In this document: positions 1-8,607 of the stretch, one piece after another
Layout: every line of letters starts with the position of its first letter
Numbering within the stretch: the first letter of the stretch is position 1
DNA from: Vreelandella sedimenti
Lineage (GTDB): Bacteria; Pseudomonadota; Gammaproteobacteria; Pseudomonadales; Halomonadaceae
Assembly (NCBI RefSeq): GCF_013416325.1
Contig: NZ_JACCGK010000009.1
Span: 168,935-232,934, forward strand
Reading direction: 5' to 3'
Length of the DNA: 64,000 nucleotides
Notes under the pieces: generated by a model
What the model was told of the DNA's origin: nothing
What the model saw: only the letters and a program-made list of their open reading frames with translations
Database searches by the model: none
Program-made: the position numbers and the translations under genes

Positions 1-1
1 C

Positions 2-898
2 TACTTCAGTTATCAGAACCGTAATTTTCAGGTGTATCTGCAAAACGAAGATGAATTCCGCAAAACGCCGGAAGACGTTAGCAGCGTTTACGTACGTGGC
101 GGAAATGGCGAACGTATTCCGCTTTCTGAGTTTGTCGAGCTTGAGCGACAAACGGGCCCATCGGTAGTGTCGCGCTTCGGCGTATATGCCGGAGCTCAGT
201 TCCAGGGGGAACCTGCGGCTGGCTATAGCTCTGCTCAGGCGATCGAAGCGATGGACGAAGTCGTGCAAGAGACGCTGGGAACCAACTGGGGCATGGGCTG
301 GACGGGTACCGCATACCAAGAGTCCAATATGGGCAGTGCCGCGACCCTGGCGATTGTCTTCGGTCTATTGATGGTCTTCCTGATTCTGGCGGCTCAGTAT
401 GAGAGCTGGTCGTTACCGCTAGCGGTACTCACCGCAACACCCTTTGCTTTCCTAGGCGGTATTGGCGGGATCGTGCTGCGCGGGCTGGACACCAGTGTGT
501 ATGTGCAGATCGGTATGTTGGTGGTGGTCGGGCTTGCGGCGAAGAATGCCATCCTGATTGTCGAGTTCGCCGAACTGCAACGTAAGGAGCAGGGAAAATC
601 AATCCGTGAAGCGGCGATTACAGCAGCAGAGCTACGCTTTCGCCCCATCGTGATGACCTCCTTGGCATTCATCTTTGGTACCTTGCCGCTCGCATTGGCG
701 ACCGGTGCCAGCGACGTAAGCAGCCATCACATTGGTACCACTGTCGCCATGGGTATGTTCTCAGTTGCCACCTTGGGCAGCCTGTTTATCCCCAGCTTCT
801 ACGCCATGATTGCAACCGTTTCTGATTGGCTAGGTCGCAAGATGAAGGGGAATAGGCATGATGGCTCACAACCGGCACTTGAGCATGACAAGCACTAG
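2..898 (+). CDS. RND efflux pump inner-membrane permease, C-terminal part (5' end outside window)
   Basis: This is the C-terminal part of a resistance-nodulation-division proton/drug antiporter of the HAE1/AcrB type; the reading frame is open from base 2, so the gene starts before the window. The visible part contains the end of the second periplasmic porter region and then the last membrane helices. The segment GLAAKNAILIVEFA carries the lysine that corresponds to the conserved TM10 lysine of AcrB (family knowledge), and AAQYESWSLPLAVL is the usual start of the distal helix bundle. The tail is short and hydrophilic. A strong terminator follows the stop. The adaptor and outer-membrane genes would be expected upstream. 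A TetR/AcrR-like regulator lies about 2 kb downstream and could control the pump, but this is inference. The substrate cannot be read from the sequence. Confidence 0.93.
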   Translation, partial: YFSYQNRNFQVYLQNEDEFRKTPEDVSSVYVRGGNGERIPLSEFVELERQTGPSVVSRFGVYAGAQFQGEPAAGYSSAQAIEAMDEVVQETLGTNWGMGWTGTAYQESNMGSAATLAIVFGLLMVFLILAAQYESWSLPLAVLTATPFAFLGGIGGIVLRGLDTSVYVQIGMLVVVGLAAKNAILIVEFAELQRKEQGKSIREAAITAAELRFRPIVMTSLAFIFGTLPLALATGASDVSSHHIGTTVAMGMFSVATLGSLFIPSFYAMIATVSDWLGRKMKGNRHDGSQPALEHDKH

Positions 899-928
899 CC
901 CTTAGCGATTAATCACCCGTAAGAACAG

Positions 929-962
929 GCGGGTGCTCTCTTCGGATGGCACCCGCTTTTTA
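929..962 (+). terminator. Rho-independent terminator of the RND operon
   Basis: An 8-bp GC-rich stem (GCGGGTGC at 929-936 with GCACCCGC at 949-956) is followed directly by a T run. It lies 30 bases after the permease stop codon. Confidence 0.85.
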
Positions 963-1084
963 TTGCGGTAACGTTAATCAAGCTAGCTGACTAAGATCAA
1001 GGTAGAGGTGGCGCCCAAAAGCTAATCTGGACTAAGCTGGAAGTAACAATACATCACCGGCTAAGTACCGGGGGAGGCGCCATC

Positions 1085-1771
1085 ATGAACGATCTACTGC
1101 ACGCTGCTACGCAGTTTCCGACCATCGTCTTTACGTTGCTACTCGGGCTGTTAGCCCTTTACTGGCTGTTAGTGATTATCCGTTTAGCCCCTCTGGAGCT
1201 GTTTGAACGCGATAGCCTCAAAGAAGACCATCTCGCCAGCACGCTGGTTTCTCTAGGCTTCGCTGGGGTTCCCGCGACGCTGGCCTTGACGGTGATTCTG
1301 ACCATTGCTGCAGTGCTTACATTAGCGATCGAGCTACTGGTATTGCGGTGGCTACCGCTTGGCTTGATACGTATACCGGTAGGGGTGCTGGTGCTATGGG
1401 CTACGCTGGTGGTTGCTTCGCCTTTGGCGGCGATGCTCTGCCAGGCCTTACACCGTGAGCTGCACCGTTATCGCCCCTTCACGCGTCGCTGTTTACTAGG
1501 TCAAACGGTAGTGGTGACTGAGCGCGAAGGTACCGGTGAGCAGGCATTTGCAGCCATTGATAATGAGCCCAATAGCAGGGTCAAACTGCTTAGCAAGCAC
1601 GATGCTCTGCCTGTACAGGGGGAACGCCGAGTGCTGGTGAAATACTTACCTGAAGAGGGCGCCTACCGCAGCGTCTCCGAGCAGGTGTATCTCGAAACGC
1701 GAGTTCGTTTGAACCGACTGCGGCTAAACCAGAAAAATCGCCAATCAACTCATTACTCCACCTCCCACTAA
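1085..1771 (+). CDS. YqiJ/NfeD-like inner-membrane protein with C-terminal OB-fold-like domain
   Basis: A 228-residue protein with a hydrophobic helix at about residues 13-32, a long hydrophobic region at about 57-118 that can hold two or three more helices, and a hydrophilic C-terminal domain from about 140 rich in beta-type sequence (QTVVVTEREGTGEQAF, RVLVKYLPEEGAYRSV). This layout resembles the YqiJ/NfeD group, whose members partner flotillin-like proteins in membrane organisation. No flotillin (YqiK) gene is adjacent here, so the assignment rests on architecture only. A very strong ribosome site (GGGGGAGG at about 1070-1077) precedes the ATG. The gene stands alone between a terminator and a convergent hydrolase gene. 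Function is unknown. Confidence 0.75.
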   Translation: MNDLLHAATQFPTIVFTLLLGLLALYWLLVIIRLAPLELFERDSLKEDHLASTLVSLGFAGVPATLALTVILTIAAVLTLAIELLVLRWLPLGLIRIPVGVLVLWATLVVASPLAAMLCQALHRELHRYRPFTRRCLLGQTVVVTEREGTGEQAFAAIDNEPNSRVKLLSKHDALPVQGERRVLVKYLPEEGAYRSVSEQVYLETRVRLNRLRLNQKNRQSTHYSTSH

Positions 1772-1798
1772 TACGACGTTCTATTTGAGGAGCGTCAC

Positions 1799-1825
1799 CG
1801 GGAAGCCTAAATGCTAGGCTTCCCG
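1799..1825. terminator. Inverted repeat between convergent genes, possible bidirectional terminator
   Basis: A perfect 11-bp stem (CGGGAAGCCTA at 1799-1809 with TAGGCTTCCCG at 1815-1825) has a 5-base loop and lies in the 55-base gap between two convergent genes. There is no clear T run on either side, so termination is inferred from position and stem strength. Confidence 0.5.
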
Positions 1826-1826
1826 G

Positions 1827-2756
1827 CTATTTCCACCGCCGCCACTGCTGCGCCAGCCACTGCACTGCACGCTGCCAGGCTGAGGCGTTTTGCGTCTTGT
1901 CAACGGAGGTAGGGCGAGGTGCGGGGCGGTTTAAAAAGTCGTGAATGGGGTCTACCTGTGCCGGTTTATCCAACATGGGCGCGTGGCCACAGTCAGGCAC
2001 TGTAAGCGTCACAAGCTGGGGGTGCGCTTCGGCCATCCGCGGCAGTGTTTCCGGGTCTAAAAGCGTGGACTCTTCACCGCGTATCACCATCACTGGGCAG
2101 CGAATATTCGCCCAGTCTGCCCACATGTCGCGCGGCGTATCGTGTACAAACTGTTCGCCAATGCGCGGATCAAAGTGATACGTCCAACTGCCATCCGGTA
2201 ACCGACGGGCACTGTTGAGCGCTAGTTCGCGTCGTGCGGATTCACCGGTAATACCGAAACTAGCGTAGTGCTGGTTGAGCTCTTGTTGGAGTTCACTGAA
2301 GGTAGAGAAGCGGTGGGTAACACCGAAATAGCTGGAGAGACCAATAAGACCCTGCGTGTTCAGCTCGGGGCCCACATCGTTAAGAATCAGCCGGGAAATA
2401 CGCCCACTGTGCTGTGGGTCAGCTGCGATCAACATGCCTAGCAGGCCACCCATCGAGGTGCCCAGCCAATCGATGTAATCGAGTTCAAAGTGGTCAAGCA
2501 GTGCTATCGCTACTGTCACGTAATGGCTATAAAGGTAGTCGTGAGCAGGGAAAAGCGACCAACTTGATAAGCCGCGGCCAGGGGTGTCTGGGGCGATAAT
2601 CCGCCATTCACTGCCGAGTTCCCGCGCCAGCGCGCTAAAGTCGCCACCGTGGCGAGCAAAGCCATGCCAGACGATCAAAGTGCGAGGGGCATTAGGGTTC
2701 CAAATGCGTACGGCGACTTCTAATTCGCGTATGCGAACAAACTCCAAGGCATCCAT
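1827..2756 (-). CDS. alpha/beta-fold hydrolase
   Basis: A 309-residue alpha/beta hydrolase of the epoxide hydrolase/haloperoxidase-like superfamily. The oxyanion-hole motif HGF is at about residues 31-33, the nucleophile elbow GTSMGG puts the catalytic serine at residue 101, an acidic residue follows the strand VMVIRGEES, and the catalytic histidine is in PDCGHAPMLDKP. The serine nucleophile (not aspartate) argues for an esterase or C-C hydrolase rather than a dehalogenase or epoxide hydrolase. The C-terminal tail after about residue 280 is basic and proline-rich and is not part of the fold. No signal peptide is seen, so it should be cytosolic. The gene is transcribed convergently with the YqiJ-like gene and codirectionally with the downstream-lying TetR gene. 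The substrate is unknown. Confidence 0.85.
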   Translation of the reverse strand: MDALEFVRIRELEVAVRIWNPNAPRTLIVWHGFARHGGDFSALARELGSEWRIIAPDTPGRGLSSWSLFPAHDYLYSHYVTVAIALLDHFELDYIDWLGTSMGGLLGMLIAADPQHSGRISRLILNDVGPELNTQGLIGLSSYFGVTHRFSTFSELQQELNQHYASFGITGESARRELALNSARRLPDGSWTYHFDPRIGEQFVHDTPRDMWADWANIRCPVMVIRGEESTLLDPETLPRMAEAHPQLVTLTVPDCGHAPMLDKPAQVDPIHDFLNRPAPRPTSVDKTQNASAWQRAVQWLAQQWRRWK

Positions 2757-2833
2757 AGAGTACTCACACGGCTAAAACAGTAGGGCCAGTATAAGCATAC
2801 TTGCTGCATTGCAGCGAGAGTGGGGTTCGATGT

Positions 2834-3445
2834 TTAACGCTGCATCATGCGAATAGAGGTATCAATCAGCTCGCCACCGCGTTCACGGATCGAAAAAGCT
2901 CCAGGGTTACGTAGCCAGTCGTGGAACAGGCCTCCCAGCATGGACTGCATCAAACGCGTTGCAATTTCGGGGCTAAGGTCTTCGCGCAACAATTGTTGCT
3001 GCTCAGCGAGCACAAAGACATTCAGCATCTCTTCAAAACATTCGTTGCCGATCTGCTCCTGCATGTCAAGCGGGTTAATATCGCTGAAGAACTCGCAGCG
3101 ATGCAGCAGGATGGAGAGTATTCGCTGATAAGAAGGTTGCTCAAGGCGCACTAAACCTGCATGGCAGGCCAGTCGTATAGACTCCAGCGGTGATAGCTCG
3201 GCGTCAGCTTTGTCGACCTCATCCATTAGCGACTGGAAGGGCATGCGCACCTGTTCAACCAGCGCCATGAAAAGGTCACCTTTGTTTTTAAAGTGCCAAT
3301 AAACGGCGCCGCGAGTAAGGCCTGCATGGCGAGCAATTTGCTCTAAAGAGGTGCGCGCCACGCCTTTGGCAAAAAATACCTCTTCAGCAGCTTCAAGCAG
3401 TGCTTCTCGTGTAGCAGCCGCTTCTGCTTTGGTCTTTCTTGCCAT
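2834..3445 (-). CDS. TetR/AcrR-family transcriptional repressor
   Basis: A 203-residue TetR-family regulator. The N-terminal helix-turn-helix (about residues 10-60) has the pattern TREALLEAAEEVFFAKGV...TSLEQIARHAGLTRGAVYWHFKNKGDLF, very close to AcrR/TtgR/MexR-type efflux repressors. The rest is the helical ligand-binding and dimer domain. Family members repress multidrug RND operons and are released by drug binding. The pump gene at the left edge of the window makes a local target plausible, but the regulator is not in the usual position next to the adaptor gene. Repeated TATGGT sites upstream may be its own operator. It is transcribed on the minus strand from a promoter in the 214-base gap before the aspartoacylase-like gene. 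Confidence 0.9.
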   Translation of the reverse strand: MARKTKAEAAATREALLEAAEEVFFAKGVARTSLEQIARHAGLTRGAVYWHFKNKGDLFMALVEQVRMPFQSLMDEVDKADAELSPLESIRLACHAGLVRLEQPSYQRILSILLHRCEFFSDINPLDMQEQIGNECFEEMLNVFVLAEQQQLLREDLSPEIATRLMQSMLGGLFHDWLRNPGAFSIRERGGELIDTSIRMMQR

Positions 3446-3470
3446 GGAAATGCAACCTCATTATCGACAC

Positions 3471-3526
3471 AGTATGGTCATATTTTAACCTAAGAGGGAG
3501 AACATTTACATTCAAAACTGTATGGT
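3471..3526. promoter_or_regulatory. Candidate operator sites upstream of the TetR gene
   Basis: Two direct copies of TATGGT (3473-3478 and 3521-3526) sit in near-identical contexts (CAGTATGGTCA and CTGTATGGTTA) in the AT-rich gap upstream of the TetR gene. The second copy is preceded by TACATTC (3507-3513), giving an arrangement resembling AcrR/TtgR-type operators. The role is inferred from position and pattern. Confidence 0.4.
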
Positions 3527-3660
3527 TAAATGAGCCATCTCATAACGTGAGTTAACAAATTCGTCATTTCACGACTGAAAGCGTATAAACAGGCAATGAA
3601 ACTGGCCCACATCGTACTATCGTCGTGAGCAAAACGAATTAAAAAAACAGGACAGAAAGC

Positions 3661-4692
3661 ATGGCGCGAGCTCCTTTTCAGCTGGGCGAGCATACCATTA
3701 TGCCCGGCCAACGCTTACAAGTTGATGTGCCGGTGGCGCGCTTATATACCCATACGCCCCTGCATATTCCTGTCGAAGTCGTGCATGGCCGCAAGGATGG
3801 GCCAGTGCTATTGGTATGTGGTGGCATTCACGGCGATGAAATCAACGGTGTGGAGATTGTCCGCCGGGTACTGCGCGCGAAAGCAATCAATAGTATCCGC
3901 GGTACCCTGATCGCGGTACCGGTAGTCAATGTGTTTGGCTTTTTACAGCAAACCCGCTACTTGCCCGATCGGCGTGATCTCAATCGCTGCTTTCCGGGCA
4001 GTGAGTCGGGCTCGTTAGGTGGGCGCATCGCGGCCCTGTTCCGTGAAAAAATTGTCGATCACGCTACCCATATTATTGATCTGCACACCGGGGCTATTCA
4101 CCGCACCAACTTGCCGCAAATTCGTGCCCAGCTGCAAATCGGCAGCGAAACCGAGCGTATGGCCGATGCTTTCGGCGCACCCGTGGTACTGAATGCGGAA
4201 CTGCGTGAAGGTAGCTTGCGGCACTACGCCCAGACGCGCGGTATTCCAGTGCTGACCTATGAAGCCGGCGAGGCGCTGCGTTTTGACGAGTGGGCGATTG
4301 CCCCAGGGGTTCGCGGTGTGCTGCGAGTCATGCGCCGACTAGGCATGCTGACCGGCGAACAGCGCCGCCGTACGCCAGCACCCGCAGAGCTTGCCAAAGG
4401 GTCAAGCTGGGCCCGGGCACCTACTGATGGCATTTTGCGCCCCAAGGTGCGCTTAGGCGCTCGCGTTGCGAAAGGCGAGGTGCTGGGCAAGGTCGCCGAC
4501 CCCTTTGGCAATGATGAGGGTGAAGTGCGCGCTGTCGCCGATGGTATTGTGATTGGCATGAGTCGCTTGCCGTTGGCCAATGAAGGCGAGGCGCTGTTCC
4601 ATATTGCCCGTTTTGATGAAATTGATGAGGCAGAAACGGCTATTGAGAGCTTTAACTCAAGCTTGGTACCGCCACCTGATTCGTTTTATTAA
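3661..4692 (+). CDS. succinylglutamate desuccinylase/aspartoacylase (AstE/AspA) family zinc deacylase
   Basis: A 343-residue zinc-dependent amidohydrolase of the carboxypeptidase A-like AstE/AspA family. The metal ligands are visible as H57 and E60 in GGIHGDE and H142 in DLHTG; the substrate-binding RDLN..FPG signature is at about residues 105-113. The C-terminal quarter (about 255-335) forms a beta-rich domain typical of the family. These enzymes remove acyl groups from N-acyl amino acids; substrates range from succinylglutamate to N-acetyl-aspartate and N-acetyl-diaminobutyrate (the ectoine catabolic enzyme DoeB belongs here). No ast or doe genes are adjacent, so the substrate cannot be assigned. 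It appears monocistronic, divergent from the TetR gene, with only a weak ribosome site. Confidence 0.85.
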   Translation: MARAPFQLGEHTIMPGQRLQVDVPVARLYTHTPLHIPVEVVHGRKDGPVLLVCGGIHGDEINGVEIVRRVLRAKAINSIRGTLIAVPVVNVFGFLQQTRYLPDRRDLNRCFPGSESGSLGGRIAALFREKIVDHATHIIDLHTGAIHRTNLPQIRAQLQIGSETERMADAFGAPVVLNAELREGSLRHYAQTRGIPVLTYEAGEALRFDEWAIAPGVRGVLRVMRRLGMLTGEQRRRTPAPAELAKGSSWARAPTDGILRPKVRLGARVAKGEVLGKVADPFGNDEGEVRAVADGIVIGMSRLPLANEGEALFHIARFDEIDEAETAIESFNSSLVPPPDSFY

Positions 4693-4824
4693 TCGTTGTT
4701 CATAATTAAAAGCTATCGCTTCAATAGTTAAGGATTAGCTACTATAAATGGCAAGTCAGCAGCCATTTGACTATACCTAAGGATGGGCTTTGTTAGCGGC
4801 TGCTAAAAATGATAACAACCCGGG

Positions 4825-4959
4825 TTTGTACGAAAAGTCGGCGAGCGAAGACTAGACAAGGCAAAAATCAACGAAAAAGCGAAGTTTACGGGGTGTAAAT
4901 GAGCATTTTGAGGCGATTTTTAACGCCGTATTGTCGAGCGCAGGCAGTTTTCGTACAAA
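4825..4959. repeat. MITE-like dispersed element with 12-bp terminal inverted repeats
   Basis: A 135-base stretch is bounded by perfect terminal inverted repeats, TTTGTACGAAAA (4825-4836) and TTTTCGTACAAA (4948-4959). The interior is an imperfect palindrome (GGCGAGCGAAGACTA on the left mirrors the GTCGAGCGCAGGC side on the right). It encodes nothing and lies between the deacylase and catalase genes. It has the form of a non-autonomous miniature element; only this one copy is present in the window. Confidence 0.65.
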
Positions 4960-5043
4960 GCCTAAAACAAATAGCTAGGCTTTCATCGAACTCGAACGAG
5001 TGGCGATCAAACGCCACGTCTACCGTGACATGGAGGAACAGCG

Positions 5044-6516
5044 ATGACGAGCGATAAACCTAAGCACACCACGACAGATGCGGGCATACCGGTTAGCAGT
5101 GATGAACACTCACTCTCAGTAGGCCCAGATGGGCCGATTGTTCTGCATGATCACTACTTGATGGAGCAGATGGCTGCCTTTAACCGGGAAATGATTCCGG
5201 ATCGTCAGCCCCACGCAAAAGGGAGTGGCGCCTTTGGTCACTTCCAAGTAACTCACGACGTTAGCCAATACACCAAGGCTGACTTTCTCCAGCCGGGTAA
5301 GAAAACCGAGATGTTGGCTCGTTTCTCGACGGTGGCCGGTGAGTCGGGTAGCCCGGACACCTGGCGCGATCCCCGTGGCTTCTCGCTGAAGTTCTACACC
5401 GAAGAGGGCAACTTCGACATGGTGGGTAATAATACCCCTGTGTTCTTCGTTCGCGATCCGCTCAAATTCCAGCACTTTATCCACTCACAAAAGCGTCGAG
5501 CGGATAACGGCTTGCGTGATCACGATATGCAGTGGGACTTCTGGACGCTTTCTCCGCAATCTGCACACCAGGTAACTTGGCTAATGGGCGATCGTGGTAT
5601 CCCCGCCACTTGGCGCCACATGAACGGCTATTCCAGCCATACCTATATGTGGGTGAACGCTGAAGGCGAGCGCTTCTGGGTGAAGTACCACTTCAAGACT
5701 GACCAGGGCATTAAGTGCATGACCCAGGAACAGGCCGATAAGATGGCGGGTGCGGATGCCGACTACCATCGCCGCGACCTGTTCGACGCCATCAAACGCG
5801 GCGATCATCCCACCTGGACGCTGCAAGTTCAGATTATGCCGTTTGAAGATGCCAAGACCTACCACATCAACCCCTTCGATTTGACCAAGGTGTGGCCACA
5901 CGCCGACTACCCGCTGAAAGAAGTCGGTAAGATGACGTTGGATCGCAACCCCGTCGATTTCCACAGCCAAATCGAACAGGCCGCGTTTCAGCCCAGCAAC
6001 GCCGTGCCGGGCACCGGTTTCTCGCCGGATAAAATGCTGTTGGCGCGGGTAATATCCTACGCTGATGCGCACCGCGCGCGTTTAGGGGTCAACTACCAAG
6101 ATATCCCCGTTAACTCGCCCAAGACCCCGGTTAACAGCTACAGCCAGGGTGGTCAGATGCGTATTTCCCACTCCACCGACCCGGTGTACGCACCTAATAG
6201 CAAAGGGGGCGCGCACGCCAATCCGGAAAGGTACCCGGAAGATGCGGTATGGGAGACTGACGGCGAGTTGGTTCGCGCCGCCTACACGCTGCGCTCGGGC
6301 GATGGCGACTTCAACCAAGCCAATGACCTGGTAAATAAGGTAATGGATGATGCTGCCCGCGACCGATTGGTAAACAATATTGTGGGCCACGTTTCCGATG
6401 GTGTTGAAGAGCCGGTGCTATCACGGGTATTTGAGTACTGGAAAAACGTCGACCAAACTATCGGCGAGCGTGTCGAGCAGGGCGTAATGGCGAACCGCCG
6501 GGAAAACGGTCAGTAA
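5044..6516 (+). CDS. catalase (monofunctional, haem)
   Basis: A 490-residue small-subunit haem catalase that dismutates hydrogen peroxide to water and oxygen. Landmarks are all present: the distal histidine H57 in [10 protein letters not shown], the asparagine in [10 protein letters not shown] near residue 130, and the proximal haem-ligand tyrosine Y339 in [17 protein letters not shown]. The length fits the small-subunit class, without the C-terminal flavodoxin-like domain of large KatE enzymes. No signal peptide is seen, so a cytosolic enzyme is expected. A good ribosome site (GGAGGA) precedes the ATG. No OxyR or ankyrin partner gene is adjacent; it is a single gene ending in a strong terminator and preceded by the MITE-like repeat. 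Confidence 0.96.
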   Translation: MTSDKPKHTTTDAGIPVSSDEHSLSVGPDGPIVLHDHYLMEQMAAFNREMIPDRQPHAKGSGAFGHFQVTHDVSQYTKADFLQPGKKTEMLARFSTVAGESGSPDTWRDPRGFSLKFYTEEGNFDMVGNNTPVFFVRDPLKFQHFIHSQKRRADNGLRDHDMQWDFWTLSPQSAHQVTWLMGDRGIPATWRHMNGYSSHTYMWVNAEGERFWVKYHFKTDQGIKCMTQEQADKMAGADADYHRRDLFDAIKRGDHPTWTLQVQIMPFEDAKTYHINPFDLTKVWPHADYPLKEVGKMTLDRNPVDFHSQIEQAAFQPSNAVPGTGFSPDKMLLARVISYADAHRARLGVNYQDIPVNSPKTPVNSYSQGGQMRISHSTDPVYAPNSKGGAHANPERYPEDAVWETDGELVRAAYTLRSGDGDFNQANDLVNKVMDDAARDRLVNNIVGHVSDGVEEPVLSRVFEYWKNVDQTIGERVEQGVMANRRENGQ

Positions 6517-6538
6517 GCTTACGCTACTGGGAACACGA

Positions 6539-6567
6539 ACCCGCTACGCTTGCGTAGCGGGTTTTTT
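6539..6567 (+). terminator. Rho-independent terminator of the catalase gene
   Basis: The stem CCCGCTACGC / GCGTAGCGGG (6540-6561) is followed by six T residues. It also abuts the 3' end of the convergent dusA gene. Confidence 0.9.
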
Positions 6568-7603
6568 ATACAACGCACTCGGGTTCGTTCACTAAGCTAA
6601 GCGCGTCATCAAATAGGCGCAATCCTGCGCCTTCTTTATGGGCGTGTTCTGACAAATGACGCCGGAAGCGCCTTCCGCCAGGGCAACCCTGAAACAAGCC
6701 CAGCAGGTGGCGGGTGATGTGATTTAGCTTTGCACCTTCATCCAGGCGCTGCTGAATATACGGCCGGAAAGCTATTGCGGCATCCAAGCGGCTCGCCGCC
6801 GGGCCTTTTTTACCAAACAGCTGCTCATCGACGCCCGCCAGCATCCAAGGGTTTTGATATGCCTCACGCCCCACCATTACACTATCCACATGGGTGAGCT
6901 GCGCTTGGCACTCTGCCAGCGTTTTAATCCCACCGTTAATGCCGATATGCAATTCAGGACGGCTCTGCTTTAAACGGTGAACGCGGGGGTAGTTAAGCGG
7001 CGGCACATCGCGGTTCTGCTTAGGCGACAAACCCTGCAGCCACGCCTTGCGGGCGTGAACCGTGAACACCTCGCAGCCTGCGTCAGCAACGATAGCTATA
7101 AACCGCTCAAGGTCGGCATCTTCATCCTGGTCATCAATGCCAATACGGCACTTCACCGTGACCGGAATAGACACTGCTGCCTGCATCGCCCGCACGGCAT
7201 CGGCCACCTTTTCGGGGTAGCCCATCAAGCACGCGCCAATCAGGTTGTTCTGCACGCGGTCACTCGGGCAACCCACGTTCAGGTTCACCTCGTCATAGCC
7301 CCACGCCTCGGCGATCGCCGCACACTCCGCCAGCTCACCAGCATCGCTGCCGCCTAACTGAAGCGCAAGCGGATGCTCCATCTCGCTATAGCCCAAAAAG
7401 CGCTTACGGGGAGTTCCGCGCAAAATCGCACCGGTAGTGACCATCTCGGTATACAGCAGCGCCCGCTTAGTTAACGTGCGTGCAAACGCTCTGTAGTCGC
7501 GGGTTGTCCAATCCATCATGGGCGCGACGGAGAAAGTTCTATCCAGCTCCGGGCGGGCAATGCCTGACTTCATGCGGGTTTGCGCGGTTGTGTTATCATT
7601 CAT
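6566..7603 (-). CDS. dusA: tRNA-dihydrouridine(20/20a) synthase DusA
   Basis: A 345-residue flavoenzyme that reduces uridine 20/20a in the tRNA D-loop. The FMN-barrel start FSVAPMMDWTTRDYRAF, the catalytic cysteine C112 in LNVGCPSDRVQNN and the DusA-type segment TVHARKAWLQGLSPKQNR identify the A subgroup. The N-terminus has about 23 residues before the conserved SVAPMMDWT, consistent with a 5' end rewritten by integration of an element: dusA 5' ends are known integration targets of a dedicated integrase family, and an integrase remnant lies immediately upstream here. It converges on the catalase gene. Confidence 0.95.
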   Translation of the reverse strand: MNDNTTAQTRMKSGIARPELDRTFSVAPMMDWTTRDYRAFARTLTKRALLYTEMVTTGAILRGTPRKRFLGYSEMEHPLALQLGGSDAGELAECAAIAEAWGYDEVNLNVGCPSDRVQNNLIGACLMGYPEKVADAVRAMQAAVSIPVTVKCRIGIDDQDEDADLERFIAIVADAGCEVFTVHARKAWLQGLSPKQNRDVPPLNYPRVHRLKQSRPELHIGINGGIKTLAECQAQLTHVDSVMVGREAYQNPWMLAGVDEQLFGKKGPAASRLDAAIAFRPYIQQRLDEGAKLNHITRHLLGLFQGCPGGRRFRRHLSEHAHKEGAGLRLFDDALSLVNEPECVV

Positions 7604-7649
7604 AACTGTTCATATTTACAGTAGTTGAGCCACGTTTTTAGCTAATTGG

Positions 7650-7691
7650 TGTCACAAATTTGGCACTTCGTGGCACTTTCATTTGTCACTT
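7650..7691. repeat. Short direct repeats between dusA and the integrase remnant (possible arm-type integrase sites)
   Basis: Four related octamers occur within 42 bases: TGTCACAA (7650), TGGCACTT (7661), TGGCACTT (7671) and TGTCACTT (7684). They lie between the dusA 5' end and the start of the truncated integrase, where arm-type binding sites of a tyrosine recombinase are usually found. The role is inferred. Confidence 0.45.
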
Positions 7692-7703
7692 TTCGAGGCA
7701 GTG

Positions 7704-7853
7704 ATGGCGACGATCGTGAAGCGTCTAAAAAGGGACGGTAGTTTCTCATATACTGCCCATTTTAGCATTCCGAGAAAGGGCCATACGCTAAAGCTTGGGT
7801 TTAAGCAGCAAACACCGCATACACCATCTGCAATGCCAATCCCATCAGCATAA
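7704..7853 (+). pseudogene. N-terminal remnant of a tyrosine-recombinase-like integrase next to dusA
   Basis: From an ATG at 7704 the frame reads MATIVKRLKRDGSFSYTAHF and continues with basic residues (SIPRKGHTLKLGF) for about 33 codons. This matches the usual start of phage/island integrases with an AP2-like or SAM-like N-terminal DNA-binding domain (pattern MATIxKRxxxDGSxSYxAxI). It then runs into the 3' end of the convergent TauE gene and stops at 7851-7853, so more than 90 percent of a normal integrase is missing. It reads away from dusA. Elements of the dusA-specific integrase family insert in the dusA 5' end with int beside it, which is the geometry seen here. Confidence 0.65.
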
Positions 7854-8607
7854 AAGCGAATACCTGTTTGAGAAGTTTGACGGGTAGCCTATGCGCTAAT
7901 TTTGCTCCGATGGGAGCCGTTAGAATACTGAAGGGCGCCATGAGCAGTAGCGCGGGCAGGTAAACGTAGCCGAGCGCTGCACTGGGCAGCCCTTGGGTAG
8001 ACCATCCGTTGATTATGTAGCCAAGTGCACCAGCAACCGCGATCGGTAGCCCTACGGCTGCCGAGGTGCCTATTGCGCGGGGTAGCTTGACGTTACACCA
8101 GGTGAGAAAGGGCACTGTTAGTGAGCCACCGCCAATGGCAACGAGCGCGGAAATGCCACCAATGCCCAACCCCACACCGCTTACGCCAAGAGGGCCGGGT
8201 AAGCCGCGGCTCGGTTTGGGCTTGATGTTTGCCAGCATCTGGAGCGACATTAGCACCATAAAACAGGCGAAAAAGATGGCAAGGCCGTGGGTGGGTAGCA
8301 GCGCAGCGATAAATGTCGCCAAAAAGGTGCCCACTAATATGCCTGGAGTAATAAAGCGCACGATGTCCCAGCGAACGGCCCCGTGCCGATGGTGGGAAAG
8401 CAGGCTAGCGGTAGAGGCGGGAATGATGGCCGCCATGGCGGTGCCCAAAGCCAAGTGGGCAAGGTGCTCGTGGGGCACGCCTTGGAGTACAAAAAGCGAC
8501 GTCAGAATTGGCACCATAATGCCGCCACCACCAATCCCCAATAAGCCCGCCATCAAGCCCACAAAACCGCCCAGTGCTACATAGGCCAACCACCAAATGA
8601 TGTCCAA
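7801..8607 (-). CDS. TauE/SafE (TSUP) family membrane exporter
   Basis: A 268-residue polytopic membrane protein of the TauE/SafE/YfcA family. The N-terminal half-repeat signature GGFVGLMAGLLGIGGGGIMVPILT is matched by a second repeat, GVGLGIGGISALVAIGGGSLTVPFL, at about residues 144-170, as is usual in this internally duplicated family of about eight helices. Members move sulfite, sulfoacetate or other small organic anions. No sulfur-metabolism genes are adjacent, so the substrate is not assigned. The stop codon coincides with the point at which the integrase remnant is cut off. The ATG is preceded by AGGAGCAGC on the coding strand, a good ribosome site. Confidence 0.88.
   Translation of the reverse strand: MDIIWWLAYVALGGFVGLMAGLLGIGGGGIMVPILTSLFVLQGVPHEHLAHLALGTAMAAIIPASTASLLSHHRHGAVRWDIVRFITPGILVGTFLATFIAALLPTHGLAIFFACFMVLMSLQMLANIKPKPSRGLPGPLGVSGVGLGIGGISALVAIGGGSLTVPFLTWCNVKLPRAIGTSAAVGLPIAVAGALGYIINGWSTQGLPSAALGYVYLPALLLMAPFSILTAPIGAKLAHRLPVKLLKQVFAFMLMGLALQMVYAVFAA

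Noticed and set aside
5581..6072. 163-codon minus-strand frame inside catalase
   Set aside because: Antisense to conserved haem-catalase sequence and without a ribosome site.
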